This document shows, piece after piece, positions 30,950-36,958 of a stretch of DNA of 36,958 nt. How positions within the stretch are numbered: the first letter of the stretch is position 1; each line of letters starts with the position of its first letter. The translations under genes were made by a program, and so were the position numbers. Location of the stretch: positions 1 to 36,958 of the IMG/VR virus record IMGVR_UViG_3300009103_001101. One strand, 5' to 3'. The DNA is from a virus. The notes below the pieces were generated by a model. The model saw only the letters and a program-made list of their open reading frames with translations, was not told where the DNA came from and did no database searches.

Positions 30950-32037
30950 ATAAAGTGCTTTATGTAGGAAATTATAGGGACGGTACAGGATGGGCAAACG
31001 CCTGTATCAACAACATATTGGCATTAGATGCCGCTGGCGTAGACATTGTTCCAAGACCAATAACATTTGAACAACAACAACAAAACTACCCAGAAAGAAT
31101 AAAAGAATTAGAATCAAAACCCACGGACGGTTGTGATATATGTATTCAACACACTTTGCCCCATCTATACTCATACAATGGTAAATACAAGAAAAACATA
31201 GGATATTTAGCGGTCGAAAGTAGTAATTTTAAACAAACAGGATGGCAAAACTTTATAAACCTAATGGATGAAATATGGGTTCCAAGCTTGGCCGCCAAAA
31301 AATCATGTGAAAACAGCGGAGTAAAAAAACCAATTAAAGTAGCACCACACTCCTTAGATATGTCTGCTTACGATCCCAGTAAAGAATCTATACAGATACC
31401 AGAGATAGATTCAACTTTTAACTTTATTTTTGTTGGGGAATTTATAGAAAGAAAAAATATAGAAGCCTTAATCAAGGCTTTCCACATGGAATTTGATTTT
31501 TATGAGCCAGTAAATCTTGTAATAAAAACATCAAAAGTAGATATGGACGCCGCACACCAATATTTACAAGACATTAAAACAAAACTAAAAATAAAAAAGA
31601 CATACAAAAATGAAATTTTTATGATTGGAATGATGGACAAAGATCAATATATATCACTTTTAAATAAGTGCAATTGTTTTGTTATGCCAAGCAGGGGAGA
31701 AGCCTTTTGTATTCCAGCGCTAGAAGCTATGGTATTAGGTCTGCCAGTGATACATACCAAACATACGGGGATGGATGATTTTTGTGTGGGTGAATCTGTA
31801 GACTCTTTGTCTGTTCCATGTTTTGGCGCCATGTCTACAATTTTTAATCTTGACACAGCACAAAGCGACTGGCAAGAAATAGATTTAAAAAAATTATGCT
31901 CGGCTATGAGAGAAGTTTATTTAAAGTGGAACTCTAATGAAGCTATATCGATGTCCTCCGCAGCCAAAAACAATGCGAAAAAATATGACCACAAACCAAT
32001 GGGACAACACCTAAAAGGATTGTTAAATGACGACTAA
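30946..32037 (+). CDS. GT-B glycosyltransferase (GT4-like)
   Basis: The 363-residue protein has a GT-B layout: MNKVLYVGNYRDGTGWANAC, a linker with KVAPHSLDMSAYDP, the donor-domain strand FNFIFVGEFIERKNIEALIK and the E-x7-E block in SRGEAFCIPALEAMVLGLPV followed by HTKHTGMDDF. The start overlaps the previous stop by ATGA. It likely adds one sugar in the same glycan pathway as its neighbours; the donor is unknown. Confidence 0.85.
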   Translation: MNKVLYVGNYRDGTGWANACINNILALDAAGVDIVPRPITFEQQQQNYPERIKELESKPTDGCDICIQHTLPHLYSYNGKYKKNIGYLAVESSNFKQTGWQNFINLMDEIWVPSLAAKKSCENSGVKKPIKVAPHSLDMSAYDPSKESIQIPEIDSTFNFIFVGEFIERKNIEALIKAFHMEFDFYEPVNLVIKTSKVDMDAAHQYLQDIKTKLKIKKTYKNEIFMIGMMDKDQYISLLNKCNCFVMPSRGEAFCIPALEAMVLGLPVIHTKHTGMDDFCVGESVDSLSVPCFGAMSTIFNLDTAQSDWQEIDLKKLCSAMREVYLKWNSNEAISMSSAAKNNAKKYDHKPMGQHLKGLLNDD

Positions 32038-33058
32038 AGCAACACCAGAAGCCATAAGGTCTATAATACGTAGACAAGATATGGATAAGCTAGAAAGGCT
32101 TAATATTCTAACATTTTGCACCCACGAAAGATATGAGCAACAATTATGTAAAACTGGGCACAATTTTTATTCAATCAAACATGGTAAAACTTGGGATACT
32201 GATTATGGTAATGTTCCAAATAATTATCATATTGTAGATAACACACCCCCCTCACATATTGATGTGGATCTGGTGTTATGTCACACCGTATGTGAAAGGA
32301 TAAATATTGCAAAAAGAATTAAAGACGATTTGAATATACCAATCATATTATTGACACATGTGCTCCCCGATATTAGAATGAATGTGCCATTACAAGTGGA
32401 ACAATTTAAACAAATATCTAATAATATTGATCAAAAAGTTTTTATCTCTGATTTTAATAGAAGCGCATGGGGCCACAGTGAATCAAACGCCAAGTATATT
32501 GAACACGGGATAGACTGTGGGTTTTGGATGGAGCCACAAGGCGGCACCAGAAATAATTTGTGCTTATCCGTCGTGAACGATTGGCCGAACAGAGATTGGT
32601 GCTGTGGATGGGAACTATGGAAAGAAACAATTGGACTTGGAGCGCCAAATCAATTACCTGTGAATGTGGTCGGCAAAAGCCCCGGATTATCAGAACCAGC
32701 AAAGTCGATTGAGCATCTGAGAGAAACATACCACAGCTCTAGAATATTCTATAACACATCTATTCATTCTCCAGTTCCTACTGTGTTGATGGAAGCTATG
32801 GCGTGTGGGTGCGCAGTGGTATCTACCGCAACTTGTATGATTCCAGAAATTATTGAACATGGCGTAAATGGTATGATATCAAACGATCCAAAAGAATTAA
32901 GATCTTTTTTAGAACAACTACTATCCGATGAAGACATGGCGAAAGAGATGGGTGAAAACGCACAAAGAACTATATATGAAAGATTTAATTTAAATTCTTT
33001 TGCGGAAAAATGGAACGACATCTTTTATGCCACCATAAAAAACTACAAGGAATACTAA
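32027..33058 (+). CDS. GT-B glycosyltransferase (GT4-like)
   Basis: The 343-residue protein has an N-terminal acceptor domain (LNILTFCTHERYEQQLCKTG), a hinge with KYIEHGIDCGFWME, and a C-terminal donor motif (SIHSPVPTVLMEAMACGCAV, with STATCMIPEIIEHGVNGM). The usual first Glu of E-x7-E is replaced by Ser-Pro-Val, but the second Glu in MEAMACG is kept. The pattern PTVLMEAMACGCAVVST is typical of GT4 enzymes. It overlaps the previous gene by 11 bases and the next by TAATG. Confidence 0.82.
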   Translation: MTTKATPEAIRSIIRRQDMDKLERLNILTFCTHERYEQQLCKTGHNFYSIKHGKTWDTDYGNVPNNYHIVDNTPPSHIDVDLVLCHTVCERINIAKRIKDDLNIPIILLTHVLPDIRMNVPLQVEQFKQISNNIDQKVFISDFNRSAWGHSESNAKYIEHGIDCGFWMEPQGGTRNNLCLSVVNDWPNRDWCCGWELWKETIGLGAPNQLPVNVVGKSPGLSEPAKSIEHLRETYHSSRIFYNTSIHSPVPTVLMEAMACGCAVVSTATCMIPEIIEHGVNGMISNDPKELRSFLEQLLSDEDMAKEMGENAQRTIYERFNLNSFAEKWNDIFYATIKNYKEY

Positions 33059-33486
33059 TGAAAATTTATTTATCTGCAATAGCCCCGCAGTCTTGTGAGC
33101 CTTCATATAAATGGGTCTCTAGCTTAGACGCTTTAGACAAATTAGTTACTGCTAGTGAGGCATCATCAATCATCTGTGATGGTTTTTTATCGATGGTTGA
33201 CTTTAGCCAGATAGAAGCGGCACTAAAAACCATTATTTCTAAAATGAGAATTAATTCAGAATTAGTAATAATCAATCCAGATATTGATATTTTATCCCAA
33301 AGACTTACGAGAGAAGAAATCAATTTAACAGCTATAAACGAGATACTATTTAAAAATGGGCCGATAAAAAGCGTACTTCCTACATCTTTAATAGAGGAAT
33401 TATTGCCCCACAATATTAATATTTTTAATAAACATTTTGATCTATACACTTCTGAAATAATAATAAAAGCTAGGAGGTCTTCATGA
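33058..33486 (+). CDS. Methyltransferase-like half-domain protein
   Basis: ATG 33058 sits in a TAATG overlap, so an earlier start at 33010 is rejected. The 142-residue product reads like the second half of a class I SAM-dependent methyltransferase: SIICDGFLSMVDFSQIEAAL (strand and helix after the motif-I region), MRINSELVIINPDIDILSQR, and a C-terminal HFDLYTSEIIIKARR strand. The Gly-rich SAM-binding loop is not seen. It may be an inactive relative or a domain acting with a partner. Its neighbours suggest a role in glycan modification, but this is uncertain. Confidence 0.4.
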   Translation: MKIYLSAIAPQSCEPSYKWVSSLDALDKLVTASEASSIICDGFLSMVDFSQIEAALKTIISKMRINSELVIINPDIDILSQRLTREEINLTAINEILFKNGPIKSVLPTSLIEELLPHNINIFNKHFDLYTSEIIIKARRSS

Positions 33487-34277
33487 TTCCGCATAGTAAC
33501 TGTAAGGGTTGTGTGTTTGCAGACATGGGGGAGTTTGCACAAAAGTCTTGTAGGCTAGGTAGGGACTCAAAACTAGGCATACAGGACACGGACGATGATG
33601 GTTTTTTTGTTTTGTCTAGATTTTGTAATACCTATAGACCAAAGGAGTGGCTGAAAGAACTTTCTATAATTGAATCTGAAGACACAAAGACCACCGTTAT
33701 GGGGGAAATTTATCCAAGATTGGGTTTCTTTGTTTTGTTACAAACAAATACAGCAGACGAAATAGAAGGTTTCAAAAAAACATTAGAAGATATCAAAAAC
33801 CAAAAAGCCATCAAACCAAGATATATTGTTGTTATTAACGACAAAGTAGAATACAACGAAGAGGTTTTTAAGCTTTTAGAAGATTCATTTGATTTTTCAG
33901 AAACAGAATATCATATAGTTCAGTTGCGACAAATTCCAAAAAATAGAGCCGCCAGAATAGATCAAGCTTTTTCACACGCAAAAAACGGCTGGATTTACGT
34001 AACCTCATCTGGAGAAAAAATCCCCAGAGACCTCATATATAAAATTCACCAAAGAATAAATATAGATATGAAAAAGTTGGTGGTTGTAAAACCATATGAC
34101 GACATAAATGGTCTACTGTTTCAAACTTCTTTGTTTAAATTTGTAAATGGAAACAAAACAAAATTATATCAAGACGAAATAATTGATAGTAGATCTTTTA
34201 TGGAAAAGGTAGAATCCGCCGCGCAAAATAGCGACAGCGAAACTTTTATTACGTGGAGTGAATTTAATGAATCCTAA
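33483..34277 (+). CDS. Degenerate GT-A protein with N-terminal Cys cluster
   Basis: The 264-residue protein begins with a cysteine cluster (CKGCVFADM with Cys7 and Cys10, then Cys23 and Cys48), probably a metal site. Residues 80-240 follow the GT2/GT-A plan: FFVLLQTNTADEIEGFKKTL, KPRYIVVINDKVEYNEEVF, KNRAARIDQAFSHAKNGWIY. Where an active GT2 has a DxD motif, this protein has VTSSGEKIPRDL, so the metal/donor site is missing. It may be a pseudo-glycosyltransferase that binds a sugar donor or another subunit. AGGAGG lies just upstream of ATG 33483, and ATGA overlap couples it to the previous gene. Confidence 0.5.
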   Translation: MIPHSNCKGCVFADMGEFAQKSCRLGRDSKLGIQDTDDDGFFVLSRFCNTYRPKEWLKELSIIESEDTKTTVMGEIYPRLGFFVLLQTNTADEIEGFKKTLEDIKNQKAIKPRYIVVINDKVEYNEEVFKLLEDSFDFSETEYHIVQLRQIPKNRAARIDQAFSHAKNGWIYVTSSGEKIPRDLIYKIHQRINIDMKKLVVVKPYDDINGLLFQTSLFKFVNGNKTKLYQDEIIDSRSFMEKVESAAQNSDSETFITWSEFNES

Positions 34278-35043
34278 AGTCGCCATAATCATAGCCAATT
34301 ATAACTATGAGAATTATGTTATCAAAGCTATTAATAGCGCATTAAATCAAACTTATAAGGGTGAGATCAGGATCTATATTGTAGACGATGGCTCCAATGA
34401 TAGCTCGTGGGAAAAAATATCAGAAGTCACAAAGCCCGTTACGTCCATAGAAATGCTAGATTTATATTATGAAGGTGATATAGAGTTTAGACAGTCGGGT
34501 AATATCTTTGCTTATCGTATAAAGAATTCAGGCGCAAGTGTTGCTAGAAATGTTGCTATGTGGCAAGCAATGGAGTGGGCAGATGTGTTTGGAATATTAG
34601 ATTCTGACGACGAATATTACCCAGAAAAAGTTGAAAAACTTGTTGAAAAGTTGGTCGAATATCCAGAAATTGGTGTTGCGTATGCAGACTATAAAATAAT
34701 TACACCAAATTATTGCAAATTAGAACTAAAAGAATCTTATAGCGCAAATGTTCTTTTTCAGAGGTGTATGGTTCATAGTAATTCGTTGATCAAAAAACAA
34801 TATATAGAACAGGTAATATTACCCAATAGAGAAATATTTGACAGTAGGCTTCATGGTCCAGCAAGCAAGGGTTTTATTGGATGCACAGAAGACTATGATT
34901 TGTGGATAAGACTATCTAAGGTATGTATAATGACACATGTGCCGGAATGCTTAGCCGTGGCAAACGAGCATGGAAATAATCAATCACTAAAAATGACAAA
35001 TGAAATCTTTAATCAACATGCGCAAATTTTGGGGAGTAGGTAA
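34267..35043 (+). CDS. GT2-family glycosyltransferase (GT-A)
   Basis: ATG 34267 is preferred over GTG 34258 because GGAG at 34255-34258 is correctly spaced for it. The 258-residue protein shows the GT2 order: AIIIANYNYENYVIKAINSA, IYIVDDGSNDSSW, NSGASVARNVAMWQAMEWAD and FGILDSDDEYYPEK, whose Asp-Ser-Asp-Asp binds the metal and nucleotide sugar. A later EDYDLWIRL is the catalytic-base region of GT2 enzymes. Unlike the preceding protein, its active site looks complete. It overlaps the next gene by one base. Confidence 0.9.
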   Translation: MNPKVAIIIANYNYENYVIKAINSALNQTYKGEIRIYIVDDGSNDSSWEKISEVTKPVTSIEMLDLYYEGDIEFRQSGNIFAYRIKNSGASVARNVAMWQAMEWADVFGILDSDDEYYPEKVEKLVEKLVEYPEIGVAYADYKIITPNYCKLELKESYSANVLFQRCMVHSNSLIKKQYIEQVILPNREIFDSRLHGPASKGFIGCTEDYDLWIRLSKVCIMTHVPECLAVANEHGNNQSLKMTNEIFNQHAQILGSR

Positions 35044-35756
35044 TGGGTAGGTTTACCACCAATATTACATCCCAAGAAAAAAAATCTCATAACAACATAG
35101 CAGATACCACTGTCGCCATACTATCGGCTGGAACTGGCCCAAGAATAAAATCATATGAGCCTAGAAGCTTAATAAAAATAGGAAATAAAACATTATTAGA
35201 ACATCAGATATCAGCAATATCAGAGTGTTTTGAATCCCCCGAAATTATTACAGTTGTTGGATGTAGGGCGGATAGAATAATAAAAAAGATGAGGGGAAAT
35301 GTTAGAATAGTAGAAAACCAAATACACGAACAAACCAACACGTCTGAAAGTATGAGGCTAGCTTTTAACAATAGTATGAAAAATAATTTTCTGTTTATGC
35401 ATGGTGATTTATATTTTAATGCGTCAACTTTAAAAAACATTAATTATGATAAATCATTTGTCATAATAGACAATAAAAAAATGATTACTGAAAAAGAGGT
35501 GGGGGTAACTATTTTTAATGATAAGGCAACAATATTCTCTTATGGTCTTCCCACAAAATGGTGTCAAATAGCATATATAACAGGTAGGGAACTAAAGATG
35601 CTGAGAAACATATTTAATAAATTTGACACAACACAGAAAAAAATGCTATCGTTTGAAATATTAAATAAAATGATATCAATGGGTGCCATATTCAGATGTT
35701 ATGAGCCATCCAACATGTCTATATTGGAAATTGACCGCATAAAGGATTTAAGCTAA
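35043..35756 (+). CDS. Sugar-phosphate nucleotidyltransferase-like protein
   Basis: The 237-residue protein has the nucleotidyltransferase signature TVAILSAGTGPRIKSYEPRS, then LIKIGNKTLLEHQI (usual form GxGxR ... PK-x-L). FLFMHGDLYF supplies the metal-binding aspartate. Lys is replaced by Arg in EPRSL, where PK is usual. It would make an NDP-sugar or CDP-alcohol from NTP and a phosphorylated substrate, feeding the neighbouring glycosyltransferases. The N-terminal 20 residues are a polar extension. Overlaps the flanking genes by one base each. Confidence 0.75.
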   Translation: MGRFTTNITSQEKKSHNNIADTTVAILSAGTGPRIKSYEPRSLIKIGNKTLLEHQISAISECFESPEIITVVGCRADRIIKKMRGNVRIVENQIHEQTNTSESMRLAFNNSMKNNFLFMHGDLYFNASTLKNINYDKSFVIIDNKKMITEKEVGVTIFNDKATIFSYGLPTKWCQIAYITGRELKMLRNIFNKFDTTQKKMLSFEILNKMISMGAIFRCYEPSNMSILEIDRIKDLS

Positions 35757-36799
35757 TGAAGGTAATGATATCTAGCGACGGTGGACACGCCCATCTTTTT
35801 CAAAGAAAGGCTTGGGCTAATGCTTTTAGTGTGTTTGGAATTGATGTTGCGCTCTGGGATTGTAAAAATACCCCAGCGTTTGACGCCTTTGACAGTTTTG
35901 AACCCGATATTTTTCTGGGTCAATCGTATAATTTGGACGAGCCCACAATAAAATGTATTTACGAAAGACCCCATTTAAGAATAGGTCTTAGGGCTGGAGA
36001 TTGGGGGGTTCATGAAAATATTGTTGATAAAAATAAATTCAATATACTTTATTGTTCAGCCAAAGAGAAAGAAATTCTAAAAAAACTCAAAGAAGAAACT
36101 GGAAAACCAGATTTTGTTCATATACATTATGATGAATCAGCGGTAAATGTTACACATAATCATTTTGAGTCAATAGGAATCAAACCAGTATCACTTATGA
36201 TGTGTGCTGACACGCTTGTGTATTCGGGTGCTAAATTCGATTCAAAGCTCGCATGTGATATTGGGTTTGTGGGTGGATATTGGCCATACAAGGGGCTGGT
36301 TATAGATCGATACCTTTTTCCAATGCTTGATCCGGTTGGTCAGTATAATGTTAAAATATTTGGAAACCAACCATGGTGGAAGGCTAATCAATATTGCGGA
36401 CTAATAGGCGACGAAGAAGTCAAAAATCTTTTTGTATCTGCTAAAATTTGTCCCAACTTGAGTGAGCCACACGCCCAAGAATTTGGAATAGATATTAATG
36501 AAAGAATTTTTAAGATTCTTTATTCTGGTGGCTTTTGCGTCTCAGACAGTGTGTCTTCGTACAAAATGTTTGGGGATGGGCTAGTGATTGCAAAATCTCC
36601 AGAAGATTTTAGAGACAAGATTAATTATTACCTAGAAAACGAAGAAGAAAGAAAATCTATATCCAAAATCGGTCATAATTATGTTAAGAAAAATCATACC
36701 GGATTTCATAGAATTGCAACGATAATGCAAGAATTGGGCTACAGTGATTTGTCTAAAAACATAATCAATCAATATGAGGCATCGATAAATGAGAACTAA
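35756..36799 (+). CDS. CgeB-like glycosyltransferase
   Basis: The 347-residue protein resembles CgeB/spore-maturation-type GT-B proteins: MKVMISSDGGHAHLFQRKAW, IGFVGGYWPYKGLVIDRYLF, VKIFGNQPWW, then LSEPHAQEFGIDINERIFKI followed by LYSGGFCVSD with the donor-binding E-R-x-F-E-like block. The C-terminal SPEDFRDKINYYLENEEERK and HNYVKKNHT are also family-typical. It would transfer a sugar in the same glycan pathway. It overlaps the following gene by 11 bases. Confidence 0.8.
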   Translation: MKVMISSDGGHAHLFQRKAWANAFSVFGIDVALWDCKNTPAFDAFDSFEPDIFLGQSYNLDEPTIKCIYERPHLRIGLRAGDWGVHENIVDKNKFNILYCSAKEKEILKKLKEETGKPDFVHIHYDESAVNVTHNHFESIGIKPVSLMMCADTLVYSGAKFDSKLACDIGFVGGYWPYKGLVIDRYLFPMLDPVGQYNVKIFGNQPWWKANQYCGLIGDEEVKNLFVSAKICPNLSEPHAQEFGIDINERIFKILYSGGFCVSDSVSSYKMFGDGLVIAKSPEDFRDKINYYLENEEERKSISKIGHNYVKKNHTGFHRIATIMQELGYSDLSKNIINQYEASINEN

Positions 36800-36958
36800 A
36801 GTAATGGTTACTGGGGCAAATGGCTTTCTCGGTAAAGCTGTATGTAAAAAAATCAGAGACCAAAACGGTTACAAGCTTTTGCCTTTGAACGGAAGGGCAG
36901 AATGGGATTTAACAAAACAAAAATATGTAGATTACGCACTCCAGCAGTATGAACCGGA
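36789..36958 (+). CDS. NAD-dependent epimerase/reductase (GDP-fucose synthase-like), partial
   Basis: The frame starts at ATG 36789 and runs off the end of the window (56 codons visible). Its start MRTKVMVTGANGFLGKAVCK is a Rossmann-fold nucleotide-binding motif (TGANGFLG) of extended SDR enzymes. The following LNGRAEWDLTKQKYVDYALQ resembles the first loop of GDP-L-fucose synthases, where a D-L motif precedes a helix. It probably makes a nucleotide sugar for the transferases upstream. The catalytic Tyr-x3-Lys lies beyond the window, so activity cannot be judged. Confidence 0.72.
   Translation, partial: MRTKVMVTGANGFLGKAVCKKIRDQNGYKLLPLNGRAEWDLTKQKYVDYALQQYEP

Noticed and set aside
32454-33542. 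Antisense reading frames over the glycan genes
   Set aside because: No ribosome sites or plausible domains; they mirror strong genes on the + strand, as do the other minus-strand frames in the window.

Overview
The window looks like an internal piece of a large, AT-rich genome of a tailed bacteriophage (Caudoviricetes-like). All of the roughly 48 genes lie on the + strand, packed head to tail with ATGA or TAATG start/stop overlaps. They combine phage-type nucleotide metabolism and replication genes, structural-protein candidates, a phage sigma factor and a large glycosyltransferase cluster. TAA, TAG and TGA all end genes, so the code is the standard bacterial one. I see no rRNA, tRNA, CRISPR array, insertion sequence, integrase or attachment site. 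No gene-free stretch exceeds about 115 bases. The host cannot be named from the sequence; the ribonucleotide reductase is of the class Ia type seen in E. coli and T4.

Region 1 (1-7.2 kb) is accessory: the end of an unknown gene, a single-domain SET protein probably starting at ATT, a secreted His/Tyr-rich protein, small membrane proteins, a GT-B glycosyltransferase, a papain-like cysteine peptidase followed by four small membrane-anchored proteins (one holin-like), several unknown proteins, a sigma-70-like factor, and a probably abundant virion protein closed by a strong terminator. Region 2 (7.2-13.3 kb) holds two small genes, then nrdA-nrdB-MazG as an overlapping operon, a tail-tube-like protein and PhoH. 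Region 3 (13.3-29.3 kb) starts with an extended -10 promoter and carries a bacterial-style replisome: FmdB-like zinc ribbon, unknown small proteins, RecA/UvsX, a DUF559/Vsr-like nuclease, a possible recombination mediator, a zinc-ribbon protein, DnaB helicase, DnaG primase, dNMP kinase, a Cas4/AddB-like Fe-S nuclease, a second PD-(D/E)XK protein, DNA polymerase III alpha split into two genes, a DnaQ-type exonuclease and SSB. Two exostosin-like glycosyltransferases sit inside this replication block. Region 4 (29.3 kb to the end) is a glycan operon: three GT-B enzymes, a methyltransferase-like protein, a degenerate GT-A protein, a GT2 enzyme, a nucleotidyltransferase, a CgeB-like enzyme and the start of a nucleotide-sugar epimerase/reductase.

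The most striking system is the replicase. The alpha subunit is cut at the linker just after its last catalytic aspartate. The two halves flank a small unknown gene, a DEDDh proofreading exonuclease and an endonuclease VII-type HNH gene. The N-terminal half has a PHP domain that has lost its metal-binding histidines, so proofreading is probably supplied by the exonuclease encoded between the halves. Other notable points are the vSET-like protein, the peptidase/membrane-protein cassette, the repeated TGCTATAAT promoter and the pseudo-glycosyltransferase with a cysteine cluster. Functions are assigned by reading motifs in the sequence, not by database search.
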